Origin: Sinorhizobium sp.
GTDB taxonomy: Bacteria > Pseudomonadota > Alphaproteobacteria > Rhizobiales > Rhizobiaceae
NCBI GenBank assembly: GCA_031178305.1
Contig: JAPSJG010000288.1
Location: 1 to 5,407, forward strand
Direction: 5' to 3'
DNA: 5,407 nt
The notes under the pieces are model-generated. The model did not search any database. It was not told the origin of the DNA and worked only from the letters and a program-made list of their open reading frames with translations. Below are positions 1-4,857 of the stretch, in pieces. The position numbers and the translations under genes are program-made. The first letter of the stretch is position 1. The number at the start of each line of letters is the position of its first letter.

Positions 1-200
1 CGGCCGAACAGGTCGAATCGTCGATCGGCAAGGATACCCTTCAGGAATTGGCCGCGAAGACGGGCCTGGACTACAATGAGCTGCTGAAGCGCCTTTCGAC
101 ATCGATCCCGGACGCGGTGGACAAGATGACTCCGAACGGTCAGTTGCCGCAGAACGATGAGGAAGTCCTTGGGCGGTCCGGCGGGCCCGCTTCCGCCTAG
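1..200 (+). CDS. YidB-family (DUF937) protein, C-terminal part
   Basis: This is the last 65 codons of a gene that starts before the window; the reading frame begins at base 3 and ends at TAG 198-200. The peptide has an alternating helical pattern (IGKDTLQELAAKTGLDYNEL) followed by a VDKMTPNGQLP segment. That segment is characteristic of the C-terminal end of YidB/DUF937 proteins, in which a Leu-Pro-rich 'VD-x-hTP-x-G-xLP' motif closes the domain. YidB proteins are small (about 130 residues in E. coli), soluble and of unknown biochemical function, so this fragment is roughly the second half of a normal-length protein. The tail after the motif (RSGGPASA) is short and flexible. The gene ends 4 nt before a hairpin and is not part of the operon downstream, because the next gene lies on the other strand. 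The family call is fairly sure; the function is unknown. Confidence 0.8.
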   Translation, partial: AEQVESSIGKDTLQELAAKTGLDYNELLKRLSTSIPDAVDKMTPNGQLPQNDEEVLGRSGGPASA

Positions 201-204
201 CCAG

Positions 205-237
205 GTCGGCGGGATGCGCCACGTGTCTCCCGCCGAC
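205..237 (+). terminator. Hairpin after the YidB-family gene, probable terminator
   Basis: Perfect 10-bp inverted repeat, GTCGGCGGGA (205-214) and TCCCGCCGAC (228-237), with a 13-nt loop, starting 4 nt after the stop codon. It is GC-rich and sits where a transcript end is expected, but no T-tract follows. It may therefore act as a 3'-end stabiliser or need another factor, rather than being a classical intrinsic terminator. Confidence 0.55.
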
Positions 238-250
238 GCGACACCCACAC

Positions 251-353
251 TTAGGGCATTTCAATGCTTCATGGAAACACTGAAATGTCCAACCATTTTG
301 ATTCAACGCACTTCCGGACGGAAAATCGCTCCACTTTCCCGGAAGTGCTCTAG
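251..353. repeat. Composite palindromic intergenic repeat of rhizobial type
   Basis: Two palindromes lie in tandem. The first has 17-nt arms at 254-270 and 274-290 (14 Watson-Crick pairs, one G-U, two A-C mismatches, loop ATG). The second has perfect 10-nt arms GCACTTCCGG (308-317) and CCGGAAGTGC (339-348) around a 21-nt centre containing ACGGAAAATCGCTCCACTTT. The outer edges TTAGGGC and GCTCTAG resemble the TTAGAGC/GCTCTAR ends I recall for short repeats scattered between genes in Rhizobium, Sinorhizobium and Agrobacterium. Such elements are non-coding, usually follow gene ends, and form stable RNA structures. The palindromes are seen directly; membership of the repeat family is from memory and not from a search. 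Confidence 0.7.
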
Positions 354-395
354 GCACGTCCCTCGCGAACACTGACGACATGCCCACCGCTGTTT

Positions 396-455
396 TCGGC
401 AGGCGGCTATCTGCGCGATCTGGCGGCGAAGGCCCGGCGAGCGACACCTTCAGCT
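396..455 (+). pseudogene. Possible short remnant resembling the RepC C-terminal region
   Basis: The 276 bases between the YidB-family gene and the first LysR gene hold no intact gene. One plus-strand frame reads SAGGYLRDLAAKARRAT, which recalls the GGYLRxLxxKA segment near the C-terminus of RepC replication initiators of rhizobial repABC plasmids. The similarity covers only about 15 residues, does not continue downstream, and has no start, ribosome binding site or neighbouring repA/repB genes. It could easily be chance, because GC-rich DNA often yields Ala/Arg/Leu-rich peptides. It is listed only so that the stretch is not read as empty. Confidence 0.2.
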
Positions 456-476
456 GAACAGGCATTCGGCTGGCAG

Positions 477-1370
477 TTACAAGTCGGCTTCGGAAAACAG
501 TTTGACGACCCAATCAATAAACACGCGCACCCGCGGCGAAAGCTGGCGGTTCTGGGGGTAAAGCGCCGAAAGCGGTGTCGGCGGGGGAGGGAACCTGGCA
601 AGAACCTCGACCAGGGTGCCTTCGTCCAGGTCCCGCTGCAGGCGGTAGCGCGGCGCCTGGATCAGGCCGAAGCCGCGGCGGGCGAGATCGGTCATGGTGT
701 CCGAGTCGTTGACCGTCAGCCGGCAGGGCAAGGCCACGTAGCGGACGCTGCTCCCGACGGCGAATTCGAGCGGCATGATCTGCCCGGTGCGCGATGAGAT
801 GAATCCGATGGCGCGATGCCCCTCCATCGCATCGGGGGACCGGGGTGTTCCGTGCCTCTCTATGTAGGCCGGGCTGGCGCAGGTGACTTCGCTGATCATT
901 CCCAGGCGGCGCATGATCAGGCCGCTGTCCGCAACCTCTCCGGCGCGGATGACGCAATCCACGCCCTCCCTGACGAGATCCACCAGACGGTCGCCCTGAC
1001 CGATCTGCAGGTCGAGCAGAGGATTACTGTCGAGGAATTCATTGAGCCGCGGCAGCAGGAACGTGCGTGTGAGCAGGGGATGCGCATCCACGCGCAGCAG
1101 GCCGCGGGCCTGCATGTCCCGGAAGGCGTTTTCCGCCTCGTCCACCTCGGCGAGAATCGCAAGGCAGCGCCGGTAGAAGGTCGCGCCGTCCAGCGTCGGC
1201 GCGACATACCGGGTCGTTCGCTCGAGAAGTCGAACGCCAAGATTGTCTTCCAACTGCTTGATCGCTTCCGTTGCGGTGGATCGGGCAAGGCCGAGGTCCG
1301 ACGCCGCAGCAGCGAAGCTGCGGCGTTCGACGATCCGGATGAAGAGCTGCATGCGGTCGAGCCGGTCCAT
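477..1370 (-). CDS. LysR-family transcriptional regulator (CrgA-like type)
   Basis: This encodes a 297-residue DNA-binding regulator, normal length for LysR-type proteins. Residues 1-60 form the winged helix-turn-helix: MDRLDRMQLFIRIVE, then SFAAAASDLGLARSTATEAI as the HTH, then LGVRLLERTTRYVAPTLDG as the wing. From about residue 91 (LLRVDAHPLLTR) to the end lies the periplasmic-binding-protein-like effector domain, ending with the common PQNRQLSPRVRVFIDW segment. The start at ATG 1368-1370 matches the usual MDRLxxMxxF beginning. A GTG at 1383-1385 would add five residues (MVNKA), and neither start has a clear Shine-Dalgarno site. The gene is divergent from the SDR gene, with about 100 bp between starts. 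By the usual LysR pattern it probably binds there and controls both the SDR operon and itself; this is inferred. The effector is unknown. Confidence 0.92.
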   Translation of the reverse strand: MDRLDRMQLFIRIVERRSFAAAASDLGLARSTATEAIKQLEDNLGVRLLERTTRYVAPTLDGATFYRRCLAILAEVDEAENAFRDMQARGLLRVDAHPLLTRTFLLPRLNEFLDSNPLLDLQIGQGDRLVDLVREGVDCVIRAGEVADSGLIMRRLGMISEVTCASPAYIERHGTPRSPDAMEGHRAIGFISSRTGQIMPLEFAVGSSVRYVALPCRLTVNDSDTMTDLARRGFGLIQAPRYRLQRDLDEGTLVEVLARFPPPPTPLSALYPQNRQLSPRVRVFIDWVVKLFSEADL

Positions 1371-1401
1371 GGCTTTGTTCACCACAGCCGAATTCTGATG
1401 T

Positions 1402-1418
1402 CAATATTCGCTCGATTG
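1402..1418. promoter_or_regulatory. Dyad CAAT-N9-ATTG, candidate LysR operator
   Basis: In the divergent LysR/SDR intergenic region, CAAT (1402-1405) and ATTG (1415-1418) form a 17-bp dyad with short arms. LysR proteins usually bind an interrupted dyad of about this size with T and A ends (T-N11-A), although the spacing here does not fit T-N11-A exactly. A TTGACA hexamer lies on the minus strand at 1404-1399, but I see no good -10 box 17 nt from it. Position is the main support. Confidence 0.3.
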
Positions 1419-1440
1419 TTCTGACGCGGTGGCAGCAATA

Positions 1441-1463
1441 TCTCCTGTTCGTCAAACAGGAGA
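1441..1463 (+). promoter_or_regulatory. Perfect inverted repeat covering the SDR ribosome binding site
   Basis: TCTCCTGTT (1441-1449) and AACAGGAGA (1455-1463) are perfect 9-bp arms around a 5-nt spacer, CGTCA. The right arm contains the Shine-Dalgarno sequence AGGAG (1458-1462), 7 nt before the SDR start codon at 1470. If transcribed, the hairpin would pair the ribosome binding site with an anti-SD strand and lower translation. As DNA, the 23-bp palindrome could equally be an operator for a dimeric repressor. The symmetry is seen; the role is inferred. Confidence 0.6.
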
Positions 1464-1469
1464 GTATAA

Positions 1470-2210
1470 ATGACCATTAAAGGACAACGCGTCGCGATCG
1501 TCACCGGAGCATCCAAGGGCATCGGCCGGGCCATCGCACTGCGGCTCGCAAAGGATGGCATCGCCGTCGTCGTGAATTATTCAAGCAGCAGTGAGGCTGC
1601 GGCCGCCGTGGTTGCGGAGATCGAAGCGCGCGGCGGTAGAGCGGTCGCGATACAGGCGGACATAAGCAGCCCGACCGCCGCTGCCGACATGTTCAATGCT
1701 GCCGAAGAAGGCTTCGGCGGCGCCGACATCCTCGTCAACAATGCGGGCATCCTGAAGCTGGCGCCGCTTGCCGATACCGACGACGAAAGCTTCGAGCAGC
1801 AGATCGCGATCAATCTCACCGGCACGTTCCGAGCCATGCGCGAAGCAGCCGGCCGGCTCCGGGACGGCGGCCGCATCATCAATTTCTCGTCCAGCGTCGT
1901 CGGCGCCTGTGGGCCGACCTACGGGGTCTATGCTGCCACCAAGGCTGCCGTCGAGGCGATGACCCACGTTGCCTCGAAGGAACTCGGCGGCCGGGGTATC
2001 ACAGTCAATGCTGTCGCGCCCGGGCCGGTCGAGACCGAGCTTTTCATGACTGGCAAGTCCGATGAGCTAGTCCAAAGGATTGTCGGCACGATTCCGCTGG
2101 GGCGCCTGGGTCAGCCCGGCGACATTGCCTCGGTCGTTTCCTTCCTTGCCAGCCCCGAAGGCGGCTGGGTGAACGGCCAGGTGCTCCGCGCCAATGGCGG
2201 CATGATCTGA
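1470..2210 (+). CDS. Classical SDR-family NAD(P)-dependent oxidoreductase
   Basis: A 246-residue cytosolic oxidoreductase, the standard length for a classical short-chain dehydrogenase/reductase. The cofactor-binding TGASKGIG lies at residues 12-19 and NNAG at 90-93. The catalytic tetrad is complete: Asn115, Ser141, Tyr154 and Lys158 (YAATK), with the NAVAPGPVETE segment at 180-190. Lys16 in the glycine motif, and an Asn at the end of the second strand (VVVNY, 33-37) with no acidic residue there, favour NADP(H) over NAD(H). This rests on family knowledge. The fold resembles FabG and glucose-dehydrogenase-like SDRs, but nothing shows a fatty-acid role and the alcohol/ketone substrate is unknown. 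The start is fixed by AGGAG 7 nt upstream. The gene is divergent from a LysR regulator and lies 26 nt before a tautomerase gene, so the two are probably co-transcribed. Confidence 0.95.
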   Translation: MTIKGQRVAIVTGASKGIGRAIALRLAKDGIAVVVNYSSSSEAAAAVVAEIEARGGRAVAIQADISSPTAAADMFNAAEEGFGGADILVNNAGILKLAPLADTDDESFEQQIAINLTGTFRAMREAAGRLRDGGRIINFSSSVVGACGPTYGVYAATKAAVEAMTHVASKELGGRGITVNAVAPGPVETELFMTGKSDELVQRIVGTIPLGRLGQPGDIASVVSFLASPEGGWVNGQVLRANGGMI

Positions 2211-2223
2211 AGCAGACCTCCAG

Positions 2224-2230
2224 AAGGGAG
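2224..2230 (+). promoter_or_regulatory. Ribosome binding site of the tautomerase gene
   Basis: AAGGGAG lies 6 nt before ATG 2237. It fixes the start so that Pro follows the initiator Met, as the catalytic mechanism of this family requires. Confidence 0.75.
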
Positions 2231-2236
2231 AATCCC

Positions 2237-2455
2237 ATGCCGTTCGTGAACATCAAGACGCCTGAAGCTGCACTCAGCGGCGCCCAGAAGGAAGAAATCG
2301 TGCACCGCATGACCGACATGCTCGTGGAGTATTTCTCCGAAGCGGCACGGCCGCACACAATGGTGCTGATCGAGGAAGTGAAGGATGGCGGATACGGCCG
2401 TGCCGATGAGATCTTCATCGTTCCCGACGGCTACCGTGCGAAGGAAAGCAGTTGA
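2237..2455 (+). CDS. Tautomerase-family protein (4-oxalocrotonate tautomerase-like)
   Basis: A 72-residue protein, typical of the small single-domain tautomerases, which assemble as hexamers or related oligomers in the cytosol. It starts Met-Pro (MPFVNIKTPEA). After Met removal the N-terminal Pro1 is the general acid/base that moves a proton between keto and enol forms. The order strand (PFVNIKT), helix (GAQKEEIVHRMTDMLVEYF), strand (TMVLIEEV), then the DGGYG loop matches the family. Aligned by eye to 4-oxalocrotonate tautomerase, Arg11 falls on Leu, Arg39 on Met and Phe50 on Tyr. The protein is therefore unlikely to bind 2-hydroxymuconate in the known way, and no gene symbol is given. It follows the SDR gene by 26 nt with a good ribosome binding site, indicating one operon and perhaps a shared keto/enol substrate (inference). 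Confidence 0.88.
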   Translation: MPFVNIKTPEAALSGAQKEEIVHRMTDMLVEYFSEAARPHTMVLIEEVKDGGYGRADEIFIVPDGYRAKESS

Positions 2456-2466
2456 TTCCGAGGCTC

Positions 2467-2508
2467 ATGGCGAGGGCCGGCGCGGATTTTCGCGCCGGCC
2501 CTCGCCAT
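2467..2508. terminator. Perfect 18-bp hairpin between convergent genes
   Basis: The arms at 2467-2484 (ATGGCGAGGGCCGGCGCG) and 2491-2508 pair without a mismatch around the loop GATTTT. The hairpin begins 11 nt after the tautomerase stop and ends 41 nt from the AKR stop on the opposite strand, so it is well placed to end transcripts from both sides. Neither side has a T-tract, so termination may be factor-assisted or the hairpin may mainly protect 3' ends. Confidence 0.75.
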
Positions 2509-2549
2509 TGCTGCGGTCGGCTGAATCGGGGACCTCAGGTCCGTCAAGC

Positions 2550-3425
2550 TCACCTCCAGGCGGGCACCATTCCGTCGAGTTCGGGCATTGCTTCTTCCGG
2601 GAGATCGATTTCGGCGGCGTCGAGGTTCTCCCTCAAATGCACGCGCGAGGAGGTGCCGGGGATCAGCAGGATGTTCGGGGCGCGTTTCAGCAGCCAGGCG
2701 AGCGCCACCTGCATCGGCGTTGCGCCGAGCCGGGCTGCCACGTCGGACAGCGTCGAGGACTGCAAGGGCGAGAAGCCGCCGAGCGGGAAAAAGGGCACAT
2801 AGGCGGTGTCGGAGGCGGCGAGCCGGTCGATCATGGCGTCGTCGGCCCGATTGACGAGGTTATAAATGTTCTGCACGCAGACGATCTCCGTGATCCTGCG
2901 GCCTTCCTCGACTTGTCTCGTGGTCACGTTGGAAAGGCCGATATGCCGGATCAGCCCCTGCCGCTTGAGATCGGCCAGCACCATGAGCGGTTCCTGGATC
3001 GAACCCTCGGCCGGGCCGTGCACGCTGAACATGGCGCGCAGGTTCACGACGTCGATGACGTCAAGGCCGAGATTGCGCAGATTGTCATGCACAGCTCGCG
3101 TCAGTTCTTCCTTCGTGAAGGCCGGGATCCATGAGGCGTCCGCGCCGCGCCTGGCGCCCACCTTGGTGACGATGACGAGGTCGTCCCTGTAGGGGTGGAG
3201 CGCTTCCCGTATGATCTCGTTCGTCACGTGCGGGCCATAGAAGTCGCTCGTATCGATGTGGTTGACGCCGCTCTCAACCGCTTCGCGCAGGACGGCGACC
3301 GCTTCCGCGCGGTCGCGCGGCGGACCGAAGACACCTTTGCCGGCGAGCTGCATCGCACCATAGCCGAGTCGGTTCACCACCTGGTCGCCGAGCATGAAAG
3401 TTCCTGTTCTTGCAATACTGGACAT
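2550..3425 (-). CDS. Aldo/keto reductase-family oxidoreductase
   Basis: A 291-residue predicted NADPH-dependent aldehyde/ketone reductase with the (beta/alpha)8 AKR fold. In this numbering the family motif HIDTSDFYGP carries catalytic Asp58 and Tyr63, and VIVTK carries Lys88. The fourth tetrad position, normally His in a DLYxxH segment, reads DVVNLR here, so Arg130 replaces His. I recall the same NLR sequence in E. coli YdbC-type AKRs, so this is probably a subfamily trait and not damage. The cofactor-side segments HIGLSN and LLIPGTSS are present. I chose ATG 3423-3425 because GGAG lies 8 nt upstream; a GTG at 3447-3449 would add eight residues. The gene is divergent from the second LysR gene, its likely regulator, and convergent with the SDR-tautomerase operon. 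The substrate is unknown; pyridoxal- or quinone-type carbonyls are possible guesses. Confidence 0.93.
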   Translation of the reverse strand: MSSIARTGTFMLGDQVVNRLGYGAMQLAGKGVFGPPRDRAEAVAVLREAVESGVNHIDTSDFYGPHVTNEIIREALHPYRDDLVIVTKVGARRGADASWIPAFTKEELTRAVHDNLRNLGLDVIDVVNLRAMFSVHGPAEGSIQEPLMVLADLKRQGLIRHIGLSNVTTRQVEEGRRITEIVCVQNIYNLVNRADDAMIDRLAASDTAYVPFFPLGGFSPLQSSTLSDVAARLGATPMQVALAWLLKRAPNILLIPGTSSRVHLRENLDAAEIDLPEEAMPELDGMVPAWR

Positions 3426-3433
3426 GCGCGGAT

Positions 3434-3457
3434 CTCCGTTTTGAGCCACGAAAACGG
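3434..3457 (-). promoter_or_regulatory. AKR ribosome binding site overlapped by an inverted repeat
   Basis: On the minus strand GGAG (plus-strand CTCC 3434-3437) lies 8 nt before the ATG at 3425 and decides that start. Perfect 7-bp arms, CCGTTTT (3436-3442) and AAAACGG (3451-3457) with an 8-nt spacer, overlap the GG of this site. In the AKR transcript the hairpin would partly hide it; as DNA it could be an operator. A weak minus-strand promoter-like pair, TTGTCC (3485-3480) and TAATCC (3462-3457) with 17-nt spacing, lies just upstream. Only the repeat and the ribosome binding site are well supported. Confidence 0.5.
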
Positions 3458-3472
3458 GATTAGGCCTGTTTC

Positions 3473-3486
3473 ATTGGAAGGACAAT
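3473..3486. promoter_or_regulatory. Dyad ATTG-N6-CAAT in the AKR/LysR divergent promoter
   Basis: ATTG (3473-3476) and CAAT (3483-3486) form a short dyad near the middle of the 117-bp region between the two divergent start codons. It uses the same CAAT/ATTG half-sites as the dyad upstream of the SDR gene, but in the opposite order. It is a candidate regulator contact, with position as the main support. Confidence 0.25.
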
Positions 3487-3530
3487 CAGCTACCATCCGC
3501 ACGGGCTGTACGGCGTGCCGGACAATTGGT

Positions 3531-3535
3531 AGGAG
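3531..3535 (+). promoter_or_regulatory. Ribosome binding site fixing the second LysR start
   Basis: AGGAG is 7 nt before ATG 3543. The open frame continues far upstream into the AKR gene, so this site together with the family N-terminus shows where the protein really begins. Confidence 0.8.
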
Positions 3536-3542
3536 CGGGAAT

Positions 3543-4466
3543 ATGGAACGGGACAGGCCCGACATGGCGGATGTGGGCGCCTTCATGAAGGTTGCCCGGG
3601 CCGGCGGGTTCCGAGAGGCGGCTCGGGCGAGCGACGTCAGCGCGTCGGCGCTGAGTGACGCCGTGCGGCGCCTCGAGGCGGAGCTCGGCGTCAGGCTTTT
3701 CAACCGCACCACGCGTAGCGTGGTACCGACCGAGGCCGGCCGGGGGCTGATGGAGCGGATCCGACCGGCATTCGGCGAGATCGATGCCGCGCTCGATTTC
3801 GCCCGCGGTTTCCGTGACCGCCCGGTGGGCGTGCTGAGACTGAACGTGCCGGTCAGCGCCGCAAGGCTAGTCCTGCCGTCCATCGTGCCACCCTTCCTTG
3901 CGGCCTATCCCGACATCAGGCTGGAGATCATGACTGACGAAAGCTTCGTCGACGTGATCGCCGCGGGCTGCGACGCCGGCATCCGCTATGACGAGCGGCT
4001 GCAGCAGGACATGATCGCCGTGCCGATCGGGCCTCGCATCCAGCGGTATGCGAGCGGTGCTTCGCCGGCCTATCTCGACGCGCATGGCCGGCCGCAGCAT
4101 CCGCGCGACCTGCTTGGTCACAGCTGTATCCGCGGCCGTTTCGCCGGCCGGCCAATCAGTCCCTGGGAGTTCGAACGCGACGGCGAGGCGGTCACGATCG
4201 ACCCGCCCACGTCGCTAGTGGTGCAGGCGGGCGGCGGCTCGGATCTCGGCATCGCGGCGGCGATTGCCGGAACCGGCATCGTCTCGATATTCGAGGACTG
4301 GCTGCATCCGCACTTCGAAACCGGAGCGCTGGAGCCCGTGCTGGAGCCGTGGTGGCTGAGCTTTTCGGGCCCCTTCCTCTACTATCCCGGGCGCCGGCTG
4401 GTGCCCGCGCCCCTCAGGGTCTTCATCGACTTCATCAGGGCCATGCCGCCGGCTGGAGCCCGTTGA
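3543..4466 (+). CDS. LysR-family transcriptional regulator
   Basis: A 307-residue LysR-type regulator of normal length. The winged helix-turn-helix spans residues 8-66: MADVGAFMKVARAGGF, the HTH AARASDVSASALSDAVRRLE, then LGVRLFNRTTRSVVPTEAG. A linker helix follows, and the effector-binding domain runs from about residue 93 (PVGVLRLNVPVSAARLVLPS) to 302, with the typical DAGIRYDERLQQDMIAVPIG segment and a PLRVFIDFIR end. The start is chosen for its Shine-Dalgarno AGGAG 7 nt upstream and because the HTH begins at once. The gene is divergent from the AKR gene with 117 bp between starts, which makes AKR the probable target (inferred from the usual LysR layout). It is not a recent duplicate of the LysR protein at 477-1370: the HTH follows the same plan but the effector domains differ widely. 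Confidence 0.94.
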   Translation: MERDRPDMADVGAFMKVARAGGFREAARASDVSASALSDAVRRLEAELGVRLFNRTTRSVVPTEAGRGLMERIRPAFGEIDAALDFARGFRDRPVGVLRLNVPVSAARLVLPSIVPPFLAAYPDIRLEIMTDESFVDVIAAGCDAGIRYDERLQQDMIAVPIGPRIQRYASGASPAYLDAHGRPQHPRDLLGHSCIRGRFAGRPISPWEFERDGEAVTIDPPTSLVVQAGGGSDLGIAAAIAGTGIVSIFEDWLHPHFETGALEPVLEPWWLSFSGPFLYYPGRRLVPAPLRVFIDFIRAMPPAGAR

Positions 4467-4484
4467 GCGAGCGACACGCCTTTG

Positions 4485-4506
4485 GCAAACGAGGCCCGAA
4501 GTTTGC
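4485..4506 (+). terminator. Weak inverted repeat after the second LysR gene
   Basis: GCAAAC (4485-4490) and GTTTGC (4501-4506) pair perfectly over 6 bp with a 10-nt loop, 18 nt after the LysR stop. The stem is short and no T-run follows, so a terminator role is only possible. Confidence 0.25.
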
Positions 4507-4527
4507 TGGCGAAGAAAGCCTGCGGTA

Positions 4528-4718
4528 TCAGAGCTTCGTGTCGTTCAGGATCAATTCGGCCGCCTTTTCCGCGATCATGAAGACTGCGGCTTGGGTATTT
4601 CCCGAACCATGGTTGGCATGATCGAGGCGTCGCGCAGGCCCTCCATCCGGCGAACCTTCAGAGTCGGATCCGTCACCGCCTTCTCGTCCGTTCCCACCCC
4701 GCAAGCACCCGCTCGGCG
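4528..4718 (-). pseudogene. Decayed 3' end of a GMC-type flavoprotein oxidoreductase gene
   Basis: Two minus-strand frames together rebuild the C-terminus of a GMC (glucose-methanol-choline) oxidoreductase, an FAD enzyme family that oxidises alcohols. From 4718 to about 4605 the frame reads VGTDEKAVTDPTLKV, then MEGLRDASIMPTMV. From about 4605 to the stop at 4528-4530 another frame reads SGNTQAAVFMIAEKAAELIL, NDTKL. The normal join would be MPTMVSGNTQ, so one base, probably a T, is missing near 4604-4607. Two residues usual between LR and DASIMP are also absent. The segment that should be HPVGTC(R/K)M reads RRAGACGV, so the catalytic His is lost. A faint GPDVQ echo lies further up, near 4755-4772. 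No start or FAD-binding N-terminus exists in the window; the rest (normally over 500 residues) has been deleted. Confidence 0.75.
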
Positions 4719-4857
4719 GCATTGGCGTAGCCCGCGCGCATGAAGAAAATCCTGTACGTCCGGTCCCTCGAGGCCCTCCCACTTTCGCGAAAAATAAAAG
4801 CCCAGCTTGCCAGTTTGAATAAAAGATGAGAATACGGCTCAACTTACTTGGCCTGCG

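Noticed and set aside
157..375. 72-codon plus-strand ORF at the YidB-family 3' end
   Set aside because: It is out of frame with the YidB-family gene and runs through a hairpin and the composite repeat; it has no family features.
816..1424. Long plus-strand ORF opposite the first LysR gene
   Set aside because: It is antisense to a clear LysR coding sequence, its translation shows no domain, and it has no ribosome binding site; it is a shadow frame of GC-rich DNA.
2385..3134. 249-codon plus-strand ORF across the hairpin and the AKR gene
   Set aside because: It overlaps the tautomerase end, crosses the terminator-like hairpin and is antisense to the AKR gene; its His/Gly/Arg-rich composition is typical of a shadow frame.
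3195..3542. N-terminal extension of the second LysR gene
   Set aside because: The frame is open by chance antisense to the AKR gene. The ribosome binding site at 3531-3535 and the HTH starting right after ATG 3543 show the true start.
4740..4829. 29-codon plus-strand ORF starting MKKILYVRSLEALP
   Set aside because: It has no Shine-Dalgarno site, a stop lies just upstream, and third-position base use is not biased; it partly overlaps possible GMC remnant sequence.
4719..4850. Minus-strand frame reading FFMRAGYANAAERVLAGWER
   Set aside because: It looks somewhat coding by third-position GC, but I recognise no family, and it stops before the GMC frame takes over. It could be another fragment at the deletion junction, but that cannot be supported here.
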